DNA from: Sarcophilus harrisii
Lineage: Eukaryota > Chordata > Mammalia > Dasyuromorphia > Dasyuridae
Length of the DNA stretch: 64,000 nucleotides
Direction: 5' to 3'
Assembly (NCBI RefSeq): GCF_902635505.1
Contig: NC_045427.1
Span: forward strand, 135,889,960-135,953,959
Shown here: in pieces, positions 1 through 11,200 of the stretch
Layout of the letters: every line of letters starts with the position of its first letter
Numbering within the stretch: the first letter of the stretch is position 1
Position numbers and translations under genes: made by a program
Notes under the pieces: model-generated
Database searches by the model: none
Told to the model about the DNA's origin: nothing
What the model saw: only the letters and a program-made list of their open reading frames with translations

Positions 1-24
1 AGTTCAGCCCCCTGAATTTCTATT

Positions 25-1226
25 TTTTTTTTTTTAATTTAATAGCCTTTTATTTACAGGATATATACATGGGTAACTTTACAGCATTAACAATTGCCAA
101 ACCTCTTGTTCCAATTTTTCACCTCTTACCCCCCACCCCCTCCCCTAAATGTCAGGATGACCAGTAGATGTTAAAATATATTAAAATATAACTTAGATAC
201 ACAATAAGTATACATGACCAAAACATTATTTTGCTGTATAAAAAGAATCAGACTCTGAATTATTGTACAATTAGCTTGTGAAGGAAATCAAAAATGCAGG
301 TGGGCATAAATATAGGGATTGAGAATTCAATGTAATGGTTTTTAGTCATCTCCCAGAGTTCTTTTTCTGGGTATAGCTAGTTCAGTTCATTACTGCTCCA
401 TTAGAAATGATTTGGTTGATCTCGTTGCTGAGGATGGCCTGGTCCATCAGAACTGGTCATCATATAGTATTGTTGTTGAAGTATATAATGATCTCCTGGT
501 CCTGCTCATTTCACTCAGCATCAGTTCATGTCAGTCTCTCCAGGCCTTTCTGAAATCATCCTGTTGGTCATTTCTTACAGAACAGTAATATTCCATAATT
601 TTCATATACCACAATTTATTCAGCCATTCTCCAACTGATGGACATCCATTCAGTTTCCAGTTTCTAGCCACTACAAAAAGGGCTGCCACAAACATTCGTG
701 CACATACAGGTCCCTTTCCCTTCTTTATAATCTCTTTGGGATATAATCCCAGTAGTAACACTGCTGGATCAAAGGGTATGCACAGTTTGATAACTTTTTG
801 AGCATAGTTCCAAACTACTCTCCAGAATGGTTGGATTCGTTCACAACTCCACCAACAATGAATCAATGTCCCAGTTTTCCCACATCCCCTCCAACAATCA
901 TCATTATTTTTTCCTGTCATCTTAGCCAATCTGACAGGTGTGTAGTGGTATCTTAGAGTTGTCTTAATTTGCATTTCTCTGATTAATAATGACTTGGAGC
1001 ATCTTTTCATATGACTAGAAATAGTTTCAATTTCTTCATCTGAGAATTGTCTGTTCATATCCTTTGACCATTTTTCAATTGGAGAATGGCTTGATTTTTT
1101 ATAAATTAGAGTTAATTCTCTATATATTTTGGAAATGAGGCCTTTATCAGAACCTTTGACTGTAAAAATATTTTCCCAGTTTATTGCTTCCCTTCTAATC
1201 TTGTCTGCATTAGTTTTGTTTGTACG
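25..1226 (-). mobile_element. L1 LINE, 5'-truncated, 3' UTR and ORF2 C-terminus
   Basis: Read on the minus strand, the copy runs from the ORF2 C-terminal region through the 3' UTR to an A-rich tail, seen here as the T-run at 25-36. The translated part contains the L1-specific block CWRGCGKTGTLIHCWWSCER and the motif SDKGLISKIYRELTLIYKK. The same protein block recurs at 19.4, 35.7 and 51.1 kb. Homology stops abruptly near 1226, which marks the 5' truncation. The ORF closes after KAWRD, earlier than in the 35.3 kb copy, so it carries at least one disabling change. It is not a host gene. Confidence 0.93.
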
Positions 1227-1829
1227 CTGAATTTCTAAAGAGAGTAAAAGCAATACTTTTAAAACTTTAGAGAATATAGGAGAAAAGCCTATACATGCCC
1301 CAAGATGATGATTCAGCATTTCCTGAAGCAGTTATCTTGAATTTAAACCTTTGCTAAGAGCCACATCAGAGGGTAGAGACTTTAAACCTGAGTATTCGAA
1401 GAACTTTCTTCTCAGGGAAATATCATACTTTTGCTCCCTCCTCATATTTTGTTTTCTTTTTCTTTTTCTTTTTCTAATTAGCAGTTTCACGAATATTTAC
1501 ATACCAAATTTAAGGAAATCTTGATTCTACACTGTCTGAACTTTAAAAAAACCATCCTCCGCCACTTTAAAATTGTTTTGATATCTTTTATATTTATATC
1601 ATCTTAATTTCTAAATACATCATATCCCCTTTCTATTTTTAATGAGACATCACTTATTATGGTTAATAAAAAAAGAGGAAATGAAAGCAGATCTACAAAC
1701 CTAAAAAATCATACCAAGGGAAAAATTATATAGGAATTATTGTAGTCCATAACTTTAGTCCTCCATTTCTGCAAAGAACACTTTTAACACTTCAAAATAT
1801 TACTGATCAAAGATTAATTGTGTGAAGAC
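1227..1829. other. Unassigned AT-rich intergenic DNA
   Basis: No gene, RNA or repeat family recognised. There is a short TTTTC repeat near 1455-1475. Confidence 0.5.
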
Positions 1830-2300
1830 TAGGAAAAGTTAGGTTTCCATCGATAACCAGGATGCCAAAACAGGATGAAGGAAGGGGTGAAATATCTTGT
1901 TAAGAGAATCACCATGTGAATCAAGGAACTGACTAAATAACAAAGTTCCTGACAAAATTGTCCAGGCTTAACCTGGCCCAAACCTTCTAGAGCCAATCAA
2001 GGCACAAACATTTGGAATTGGTGAATAAAGAGGGCTGTAAATCTGACCAATTGTAATTCTGACTGTAAATCCAACCAATTTTAACTAACTATAAATCGGA
2101 CCAATTGTAACTGGCCAATCTGAACCTTGAGTGGAGGGGTAAGGGAGGGCACTAACAGTATAGAGCTTCCTCCTGTTTCTGCATTCAAGGTGTATCATTC
2201 CCATGAGCACACTCTTTCTGACTGAAGTAAAAGATTCTTCTCTCTAAAGAACCATTGGTTGTAACGCTACCCCAAGACTAGTTTGCAATAGGGGAAGTAA
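1830..2300 (+). mobile_element. LTR-like relic (probable endogenous retrovirus LTR)
   Basis: The block has an LTR-like layout: three 27-bp repeats each with a CCAAT box (2034-2114), then a pyrimidine-rich stretch and AAGTAAAAGATT-type sequence. A primer-binding-site-like segment (GGCAGCTCATCC) follows near 2310. No matching second copy and no target duplication was found, so class and borders are inferred. It could also be an unrelated old repeat. Confidence 0.4.
2034..2114 (+). repeat. Three 27-bp tandem repeats with CCAAT boxes
   Basis: Units lie at 2034-2060, 2061-2087 and 2088-2114. Each carries a core close to GACCAATTGTAA, with a few substitutions between units. A fourth CCAAT follows at 2115. 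Such enhancer-like repeats are common in LTR U3 regions. Confidence 0.85.
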
Positions 2301-3861
2301 TGGGCAGTGGCAGCTCATCCTAGGCTTACTCCTTAACCTTCCTGAGTCTTTTGATATCTGGGTGTGGTAAAGATAATGTAAATTATCTCTTAGGTCTCTT
2401 TTAGGCCTATAACCCCAGGAAAATAATCTAATTTGGAGAAAAAAAAATTTGCAAGTTTTTTTTTGACATATAGTGACAATTGGGTTTTATTTTTGGGGAG
2501 GCTTTTGTTCTTTGGAGGGGTTTGGAGAAATTTTTGATCAATTAGAATTCTTTAAGTGATAAGATTTAATTAATAGATTAGTATCATAATGGAAAATTTG
2601 AAAATAACACATTCATTATATATGAAATCTAAAGCTTTACACAAAAAGTAAAGCAGTTTAAAAATAAAACTTGAAAATCTTGTTCATATTTTTAAATAGA
2701 TTAGGGGAGAATTATTCAATGGTATCTAGTACTGATTCAGTCTGGCTTAATCCAAAAATACTATGGAATACTCACCTATAAGGTATTATAGTGGAAGATA
2801 TTCCTGAAACTCTTTTTTGCTTAACAGGTCAACAATTGTGAAAAAGCAACAGAGTGCCTCTCTGTTGTCATAGGAGTTTAGCCTGTTTGTCCTATTAGAT
2901 CAATTTGGACCTCCATTTGGAACACATTATCCTTTTGCTGGGGAAATATGGTTCCATGTATTGCAGAGATCCCTGGAGAGAATTTATCTTGTACATTTGC
3001 AAAGAATCCAGTGGACAAATGTATGGGTTGTGCTTTCAGTATCTGTGGGAATTTTTTTTACTCATTCAAGATAGTTTGGTTTCTCAGCTGAGTTTGAGGA
3101 GGCTAATTTCCAGTTGAATCCAGGTCCCCAATCCTTATTAAAAGCTCATTTGAAACTAGACTTTTCCTCTGAGAGGGGAATCTCATTTTCTTTCCTTTCC
3201 TATTTTATATATTTTTAAACTTTTATTGTTTACTTTAATTTCTGTAAGTATTAGGGTTGGAACAGTCCTTTAACAGGCAACAGGCAGACATTGTATAATA
3301 ACAGGCCTTGGCCTTTGCAAAAAACTCTTTAGTTTGGGAATTATCTAGGATTTGTTCTGGTCTGCCTTAAAGAGTTTTTGCTTGACAATCAGGAGGCCTT
3401 TACTTCCTCTGCCGTGTAACTTTTGTGAGATTGTTTAGGTAATAAGGGAAGTCCTTCAAAAGACAATGCTTGAGCCTTCTCAGAGCCAAACTGTACAAAA
3501 TTGGGATTATGGACATGTGCCTAAAGAATCCTAGTTTATATATTGTGGACAACGACTATTTAACTGGTGGGAAAACATAGGTGGAAGTGATCCCATGGAG
3601 TAAGTGCTCTGGTTCCTTGGATATACACATTAGGCTCTTGCTAAAAGTCAGGTTCTTCACTTTGATGAGATGACCTAACCATAATTCCTGTTTGTCTTGT
3701 CTCTCTGTCCCTGCCTCTCTACATATATACAGATGTATATATAACATTTTTTATGTGTACATCTACACCTTTACAGGGTTTATAACATAAGGGAAAAAAA
3801 ATCTAAACGTTCATTCTAAGTTCTAAATTTGAAACTGGAACACAATATTCTATAATTTTTC
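2301..3861. other. Unassigned intergenic DNA
   Basis: Open frames here are short (70 codons or fewer) and have no recognisable protein content. No repeat family was recognised. Confidence 0.5.
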
Positions 3862-3877
3862 AAATTCTGATTTGGTT

Positions 3878-4358
3878 GCTTGGAGAGACTTACACGAACT
3901 GATGCTAAGTGAAATGAGCAGAATGAGGAGATCATTATATACTTCAACAACAATACTGTATGAGGATGTATTCTGATGGAAGTGGATTTTTTCGACAAAG
4001 AGAAGATCTAACTCAGTTTCAATTGATCAAGGATGGACAGAAGCAGCTACATCCAAAGAAAGAACACTGGGAAATGAATGTAAACTGCTTGCATTTTTGT
4101 TTTTCTTCCCGGGTTATTTTTACCTTCTGAATCCAATTCTTCCTGTGCAACAAGAGAACTCTTTGGTTCTGCACACATATATTGTATCCAAGATCTACTA
4201 TAACCTATTTAACATGTATAGGACTGCTTGCCATCTCGGGGAGGGGATTAAGGGAGGGAAGGGAAAAGTCAGAACAGAAGTGACTGCAAGGGATAATATT
4301 GTAAAAAAACATTACCCAGGCATATGTTGTCAATAAAAAGTTACAATAAAAAAAAATA
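3878..4358 (+). mobile_element. L1 3' end, first part of a double-tailed insertion
   Basis: It begins inside the ORF2 C-terminus (sense of LHELMLSEMS) and runs through a 3' UTR ending with AATAAAAAGTTACAATAAA and an A-rich tail. This 3' UTR type (GTCAATAAAAAGTTAC) also occurs, inverted, at 18.96 kb. A 16-bp duplication, AAATTCTGATTTGGTT, lies at 3862-3877 and at 4602-4617, so it brackets this segment together with the next one. Confidence 0.9.
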
Positions 4359-4385
4359 AGTAAATGGCATTTATCATAAAATTCG

Positions 4386-4601
4386 TCTTGTGCAACAACA
4401 GAACTGTGCGGTTCTGCACACATATATTGTATCTAGGAAATACTGTGACATATTCAACATGTATAGGACTGTTTGCCATCTGAGGGAGGGGGTGGAAGGA
4501 GGGAGGGAAAAGTTGGAACAGAAGTGAGTGCAAGGGATAATGTTGTAAAAAAATTACCCAGGCATGGGTTCTGTCAATAAAAAATTATAATTATTAAAAA
4601 A
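4386..4601 (+). mobile_element. Second L1 3' end inside the same target duplication
   Basis: It starts in mid 3' UTR (CTTGTGCAACAACAG) and repeats the last part of the preceding L1 with about ten percent or so difference by eye, ending in its own AATAAA and A-tail. About 28 bases of non-L1 sequence separate it from the first tail. No duplication separates the two, and the outer 16-bp duplication covers both. Confidence 0.85.
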
Positions 4602-4924
4602 AAATTCTGATTTGGTTTTCAAACTAGTCCAAAATTTTTTATACCAAGTAAATGCCTAATATTGTTTAATTTCACTGAGCTCTTATTTCCAGTCATATAT
4701 GTAGTATGTATGCTTAGTATGTAGTAGTAGTGATTCAGATGAACCAACAATATTGTAATATTTAACTGAAATTTATAAAATTTTTAATATGGGAAAACTT
4801 AATACAATTTATTATTATAATTAGTCCACAGCTATTAGTACTCTCTCTCTATTCTACACCAGGATACAGTTAGAACAGAACTTCAGCATTCTAAATAGTT
4901 ATTATAAACTATTATTTGTCAGCA

Positions 4925-5035
4925 GCATTATTAAGCTAGGCATTGTGCAAAGCACTGGAAATATTACAAAGAATGAAGTAATCCCTTGTTGCAATAAGTT
5001 TTTATTCCAATAAGAGATATTCTCAATATTTACAA
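4925..5035 (-). mobile_element. L2/CR1-clade LINE 3' tail (minus)
   Basis: On the plus strand it reads as the reverse complement of an L2/MIR-type 3' end (ATTATTAAGCTAGGCATTGT then CAAAGCACTGG and AATCCCTTGTTGCAATAAG). Old and diverged. Confidence 0.55.
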
Positions 5036-5039
5036 GTAT

Positions 5040-5180
5040 AGATAATAAAAATAAAATTAATATATACAAAAATTAAAATATATAAATACAATATATACAA
5101 ATATAAAATTAATACATGCAAATATGTATACAAATATACACAAAATTAATATATAAATACAAAAACACACAAATACAAAA
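5040..5180. repeat. AT-rich low-complexity (ATACAAA-type)
   Basis: Degenerate ATATACAAAT-type repeats without a fixed period. Probably grown from the L2 3' region next to it. Confidence 0.7.
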
Positions 5181-5182
5181 AA

Positions 5183-5262
5183 TGACAAAGTGGATAGAAC
5201 ATTGGCTGGAGTCAAGAAGATCTGAGTTCAAATGCAGCCTCAGATACTAGCTATAGATACTA
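5183..5262 (+). mobile_element. SINE fragment, WSINE1/MIR type
   Basis: It matches the tRNA-derived head of marsupial SINEs: GTGGATAGAACATTGGCTGG, then TCAAGAAGATCTGAGTTCAA and GCAGCCTCAGATACTAGCT. The 3' part is missing. Confidence 0.75.
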
Positions 5263-5484
5263 GGAGTTGGGGGGAACAATAGGAAAGACATTAGGAAAGA
5301 TAATCTGGGGATCATTTTAAAGGAAGAGGAGATTCTATTAGACATTTCTGGCACTGATGGGAAATGGAGTGTCCTGTGCAAGGAACAGGAGGACTAGTTG
5401 GCTACAGAATAAGGGAAGTAGAATATTGTCTAAAACCCCTTCTCTTATGTGCATTATCTTTTCCTATAGTGGCAACTATATAGA

Positions 5485-5615
5485 AAAGATGGATTGGATA
5501 TTGACTAGAATCCAAGTAGCAGATTATTGCAATCTAGATGAAAGGGGATGAAGGCCTGAACTAGGTTGATGGTTGCATGAGTAGTGAGAAGCAAACAGAA
5601 GGGTAAGAAATCTTA
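5485..5615 (-). mobile_element. L2/CR1-clade ORF2 fragment (minus)
   Basis: The plus strand reads as the antisense of the reverse-transcriptase end of L2 (GCAGATTATTGCAATCTAG, then GATGAAGGCCTGAACTAGG). The same block appears better preserved at 20.9-21.1 kb and 52.5 kb. Confidence 0.6.
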
Positions 5616-5899
5616 AAGCCAGCCAGTTTAAAAGGACCCTTCGATACAGTCATTTATTAGCATTTCAGAATGAGCATTTAGATCTCAGAAATTGATGTGT
5701 TATAAATAAGTGCTTAATTTATTTGTTGATGGTCCAAACTTTCATGAGGTGATGGAGAAAATGTGAATGTCAGTTAGATTTAAAAGTGTAACTAGGTGGG
5801 ATTGGCAGAGATGGATAAAGAAAATGATGGAATTATTTCCAAAGACAAGCAGGGAAAGGCACTGATGGAGATCAGATTAACCTTATAGCCCCAGTTTAC

Positions 5900-6362
5900 T
5901 GTGTCCAGCCAGAAATCCAAGTTATGTCAAACCTTTGAGGTTAAATTTCTCCTATAAATCTGTCATCTTTGCTGGATCCCTGTTGGGATTATAGTCTGTC
6001 ATGGCATTCTTTCCCTTCACTCCTCCCATATGCCAGGTGGGGTCTCTCATTTCATCCCCCCCACCTTGCTTCAAGGTGTCTTTCTCCTTTTTATAGTTAA
6101 CTCTTTTAGGGTGCTAAATTCCTTTTAGTATTTAACCGCCTAGCTAAGAGTACACTCCAACCTCATGGGATATTTCCTTTTTCCACTAGGGAATTTGTCC
6201 TTCCCAAGGTTTGTTAAACCCTTTCCTTGCTAACTATATGCTCTCCCCATTCTATTTCATATTTACTATTCCTGTTTTCTATTATATCTCTTCATTTTGT
6301 CTGTAACTTCTAAATAAACCTACCTTTTGCCAAAGAGAATGGCCATGGTGAATTCTTCACAT
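5900..6362 (+). mobile_element. LTR-like relic
   Basis: It has a TATA-like CCTATAAATCTG near 5951 and a polyadenylation signal in TAAATAAACC near 6312. The end reads TTCTTCACATG followed by TTTGGTGCC, like an LTR-to-leader boundary. No partner copy is in the window and the borders are approximate. Confidence 0.4.
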
Positions 6363-7130
6363 GACTGAAAATTTGGTGCCTCAACATTAATTTCATCATT
6401 TGGAATTAGAAATTGCTCACCTAAATCACATCAAAAGTATTTTGTGAATATATATATATTTTTTTTGAGGAAAAGCTTCTTGTTAAATATTTACCAGTAC
6501 TCCCCTCTGCAGAACCAACAAAATTTGGCTATTGAATGGATATGGAGAGATCAGGGTAAGGGAGAGATTGCTAAACTGGGCAACAGAAAACGATGGTACC
6601 TTCAACTAGAAAAATTTGGACAATAAGCAAATTTAGGAATGGGAGGTAATGAGTCCTTTTTGGACATATTGAATAGGAGATATTCATGAGACACCCAGAA
6701 GATATCCAGTATGAAACAAGTTCAGAGGATTTTAGAACTAGACAACATTTAATATTTACAATTCGTTATTTTCCAAGCTTTTTTTTTTTTTTTTTTTTAA
6801 TGTGTATTTCAGTGGTAGCAAGAAAGTGGCAAAAATGACTTATTTAATGTATTATTCTAAGATCTGTGTATTTTTTCAGGTCTTGTTGCTGCTGTTATCA
6901 CTTATAGTCACAGTCGATGATACGTCATTATCCTGATATTATTCTCTTTCCCTCAATTTGTCTTCCTGCATTTTTTGGTAAGATTCATACTTGTAACTTC
7001 TCATGGCACAGTAACATCTTTCTATGTCCATACGCCACACCGTTCCCGGGCAAAAGCGGTTTCTAATTTTTTTTTGCCATTATGAATACTGCTACTATTC
7101 TAGAATCGCCACTTCCTATCCTTTGACCGC
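6363..7130. other. Unassigned DNA upstream of CHMP7
   Basis: T-rich (T-run at 6780-6798) and without a recognised gene or repeat. CpG density starts to rise after about 7020. Confidence 0.5.
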
Positions 7131-7149
7131 TAACCCTACTGAGGAACGG

Positions 7150-7976
7150 GACCTTCACTTAAAAAAAACGAAATTAAAACGTCGGTTCCTTAGACGTCGG
7201 ACTTTTAACCGAGATAAGGACGGCGTAGCATCAAGGAGCAGTCGCTACACCCCACCCGATGGGCGAGCCCCGGGCAAAGCTCTGCCCCGCTCTCCCGGGG
7301 AGACGCGCCCTTTCCCGGATCCCTCCAGGGGCGCTGGCGGGAGGCACGCCCACGTGGTGACGCGAGGAATTGCGCACACCTGCACGTGCCTGGCGCGCCG
7401 ACCGACTGGGAGGGCTCCCTGTGACGTCACCGAGGCGGGAAGACGCGGAAATCTAAAGGGAATTTAGGCTTAGTCCGAAAGGGTGCCGGCGAGAAATTAA
7501 TCGGGGCATCCTGGAGGAATTGTTGTGGGAGCTTTTTCGTGGGCGTGCGCCAGCTCCACTCGCTGGAAAGGATGTCTGCATGGGGATAGGTGACGTAACT
7601 GTTTGCCACTCTATGACTCTTCGAAAAACTCTATGGTTAAAACAATACCTCGCGATCCTCCTCAACCGCGCATGTATTAGTTTTTTTTTTTTTTTCCCTT
7701 CACAAAGGCCACAAGAGGGTGGCGCAGGCGCCCTGTGAGGCCTCGAGACTTTTTTTTTTTTTTTTTTTTTAAACCCGACACCGGTGTTTGGCGGAAAAAA
7801 GGAGGGTTTGGCTTATGCGCAGTGAGGTTGTCTGGGACTTTTTTCATCCGGGGTGGTGGCGACGGTGATGACGGAAGAGGAGGCGGCGGTGGAAGAACGG
7901 AAGCCGGGAAGGCACTAGGGCGGAAGGGGACCTGGGCCAGGGCTGTGTCCGGAGCCTCGGCGGGGCAGGGGTTCCG
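7150..7976 (+). promoter_or_regulatory. CHMP7: CpG-rich promoter and 5' UTR region of CHMP7
   Basis: CpG-rich sequence unlike the AT-rich flanks. Visible factor motifs are: E-box CACGTG at 7351-7356 and 7383-7388; a full cAMP-response element TGACGTCA at 7422-7429 and TGACGTAA near 7590; NRF1-like GCGCAGGCGC near 7723 and TGCGCA near 7816; and three ETS/GABP-type CGGAAG sites between 7870 and 7926. There is no clear TATA box, as expected of a housekeeping CpG-island promoter. T-runs (7680-7695, 7750-7770) break it up. The exact transcription start cannot be read from sequence; the ETS cluster just before the start codon suggests it lies near 7800-7900. Confidence 0.75.
7868..7918 (+). promoter_or_regulatory. 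Candidate upstream ORF of CHMP7 (16 codons)
   Basis: ATG at 7868 with G at -3 opens a 16-residue frame ([16 protein letters not shown]) ending in TAG at 7916-7918, 58 bases before the CHMP7 start. The CHMP7 start has C at -3 and T at +4, a weak context, so this frame could limit translation if transcription begins upstream of 7868. That condition is not shown by the sequence. Confidence 0.45.
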
Positions 7977-8275
7977 ATGTGGTCCCCGGGGCAGGAGTCC
8001 GAGGCCTCAGCCGGGGGGGACCCGGCGGGGCTGCTGCCCCCCGAGTGGGAAGAAGATGAAGAACGGATGTCTTTCCTGTTCTCCGCCTTCAAGAGGAGTC
8101 GGGAGGTGAACAGCACCGACTGGGACAGCAAGATGGGCTTCTGGGCGCCGCTGGTGCTGAGCCACAGTCGCCGCCAGGGGGCGGTGCGTCTGCGCCTGCG
8201 CGACCTTCAGGAGGCCTTCCAGCGCAAGGGGAGCGTCCCGCTGGGGTTGGCCACAGTGCTCCAGGACCTGCTCCG
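7977..8275 (+). CDS. CHMP7: CHMP7 coding exon 1
   Basis: Residues 1-99 plus two bases of codon 100, first winged-helix domain ([20 protein letters not shown]). The donor GTGAGG is at 8276; the split Arg codon CG|C is completed by exon 2. Confidence 0.96.
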
Positions 8276-11200
8276 GTGAGGGGCGGGGGCGGGGCCTTTC
8301 CAGCTGGGGGCGGGGACAGGGTGGCACCCTCTCTTTCCCCTCTGCTAAGGGGGAGGGGCCCTTAGGGGCAGGTAAGTGTTTCCCTACCCATTTTACAGAT
8401 GAGGATCATCAAGGATTGTTGGGATATCTTGTGATCTGGAAAGACAGATTTAGGGCATGCGTGTGGAGGTGGATGTCCCAAGCCAAGGATGCTATGCAGG
8501 GCGCACTCTCTGAGGAAAAACTGACGGCTGAGCGCGCCTGTTCTTTGTCAGGTGGAAGCCTTCCCTTTTTATGTTGATTCCACATTGCCGGGTGGTCTGG
8601 GACTGATGGGACGGGCTAAGCTAAGTCTTTCTGCACACACTCCCTCTGTCGCTGTGGAGCATGCTTTGGATTGTGGCTATAATGGAGAGCTGTTGAGGCG
8701 GTGGCGGGAAAGCCGCTGTTTGCCCATTCCCTGACTCCACTCGGCCAGATCCGGCAATGAAGTGCTGGTCTTTGCTTCAGGCCTCCTCGCCTGCGAACGC
8801 ACCTCTGTCGGCGGGCGCGCGCGCGCTTATTATGAGCTGTCAGTGGCGGCCCACTTCAGAGTAAGTCCCGTGGAAAGTCCCGTGGCCAGGAAATGGGCAA
8901 CAAGATGAACGGAAATAGGCCGTTTTTCTATTTGAATTTTATTTGCGCTTGATCCTGCGGCCCTTGACAACATGAACTCCGGGACTGCGTCTGATTTATC
9001 GTTTTATCCCCCACGGCATTTGTCACTTGGTAGATTCCCAATTAACACTTATTGATTCTTTCTATTTGGCCTATAAGAAGAGGCCGCAGCGTGGGCTTCG
9101 TAGGTCCTCTCGTCTCCGTTTTTCACCGATTGATGGCTGGGGGGGGGGGGGGGGGGGGGGGCGTTGACTGAAAGTGTCCCACACACCCCAGCTGACGGGG
9201 CTTTTTTCTTCTGTTCTTGGAGCCGAGGGGAGCTACAACGGGAGTCAGATTTCATGGCCAGTGTGGACAGCAGCTGGATTTCATGGGGAGTAGGTGTCTT
9301 CCTCTTGAAGCCTCTCAAATGGACTCTTTCTAATGTTCTGGGGGACAACAAGGTTCCTGCTGAAGAGGTGCTGGTGGCTGTGGAGCTGCTTAAGGTAGGT
9401 GCACTTGGGTACAAGCAGAAGAGGAACACGTTTTTCTTTTTTAAAACTATTTCGCCATTTGATCCTGAGATAGAGTTAATTTTTTTTAATTTTTTTTGAT
9501 GTACTCTCAGTCTGCCACAGAATATGTAGGGGGAAGGGAGAATTAGGGGTTTCTCTTGTAGAGTGTTAGAATATTAGTTATAGTTACTTGGACATTCTCC
9601 TATGCTACAAGAAAAACCCTTTGTGTGAGGACTAAATTAAGAACACGTGAATTTGCTTTCTAGGATTTAAGGAATAAAAAATGAACTAGATTTAGGAAAT
9701 TTTTGTGATCTGAGATTTATTGAAAAAATTCATAATCAGCTTCCCCAAGAAGTAAGAAAGTCTTCATTCTGTCCAAGGGGAAAAGATGGCATAATTTTTT
9801 AGGATTTATAGTTATATCTCCCAAAATCATTATATAATTAATTTCATTTAATTTTTTTGTACCTTTATTATTTTAAAGAATGTTTCCATTTTTTCTGAAT
9901 TACAAGTGAAAACAGTTTTAACATTTTTAAAAATTATTTTTGAGTTCCAAATTCCCTCCCCCCCCCTTCTTGAGAAGAAAAGTATTTTGACATAGATTAT
10001 ACATGTGAATCATGCGAAACATATTTCTATATTAGCCCTCTTGCAAAGGAGAACTTGGAACAAAAAAGAAAAAAAAAGTAAAAAAAAAAAATTGGCTTTG
10101 ATCTATATCCAGACTCTGCCAGTTCTTTCTCTAGACGTGGATAGCATTTTTCCTTATGAGCCCTACAGAATTGTGCCATTGTAGTGCTGAGAATTGTAAG
10201 CCATTTAAAATTGGTCGTCTTACAATATTGCCCTTACCATGTATAATGATCTCTTAGTTCTCATTTCACTTTGTATCAGTTCATATAAATCTCCCCAGGT
10301 TTCTTTAAAACCATCCTGCTCATCTTTTTTTTTTTTTTGAGCATAATAGTATTTGATCACAATCATATATCACAACTTGTTCATTCCTCAATTGATGGAA
10401 AGTTTCCAGTTTTTTGCACAAAAAGAGCTGGTATAAATATTTTTTAATATATTTAGAACTTCTTCCTTTTCTTTGATCTCTTTGGAATATGAACTTATTG
10501 GTGGTATTGCTGAGTCAAAGGTTATGCATAGTTTTGTAGCCCTTGGGGCATACTTCCAAATTGTTCTCCAGAATAAACAAACTCATAACTCCATCAAGAG
10601 TTCATCTGTTGAGCAGGATGCTCTCAGAAAAACCTGGGAAATCCTCCACAAACTCAAGCAAAGTGAAATGTACTGTATACACAGTAATAGCAATGTTCTG
10701 GTATGACCAGCTGTAAATGACTTTGCTGTTCTCCACAGTATAATGATCCATGACTACTCTGAAGGATTTATGGTGAAAAATCCTACTATATCCAAAAAAG
10801 GAACTAATTGTGTCTGAATACAGACTGAAGCATTTTCTTTTTCTCCTCTCCCCCACTGTCTGTCTCTGTGTGTGTCATGTGTTGTTGTTTCTCCCTCTCT
10901 GTCTCTTTCCTCTCTTTTGAACTATTTTTCTTGAGTGTTTTTTTTTTTCCCCATAGAGCTTTTTTTATATGACTGTAATAGCTTGGATTTCTTTTGAAAA
11001 CTTGCTTGTTCATATCCCTTGACAATTTATCAGTTGGGAAAATGACACATTTTTTATAAATTTTACTCAATTCTCTTGCTATAAAATTTCCCTCTCAATT
11101 TCTAACTTCATTCTAATCTTAGTTGCCTTGGTTCTGTTTGTGCAAAAACTTTAAAATTGAATTTTTTGTACCTTTAATTAAAAAAAAAGTTGTTGTTGTT

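Noticed and set aside
7735-8109. A plus-strand frame starting upstream of the CHMP7 ATG
   Set aside because: A different frame from CHMP7; begins with a poly-Phe run from a T-tract and then low-complexity Gly.
7844-8327. Minus-strand frames opposite CHMP7 exon 1
   Set aside because: Shadows of a GC-rich exon and promoter; no conserved content and no splice context.
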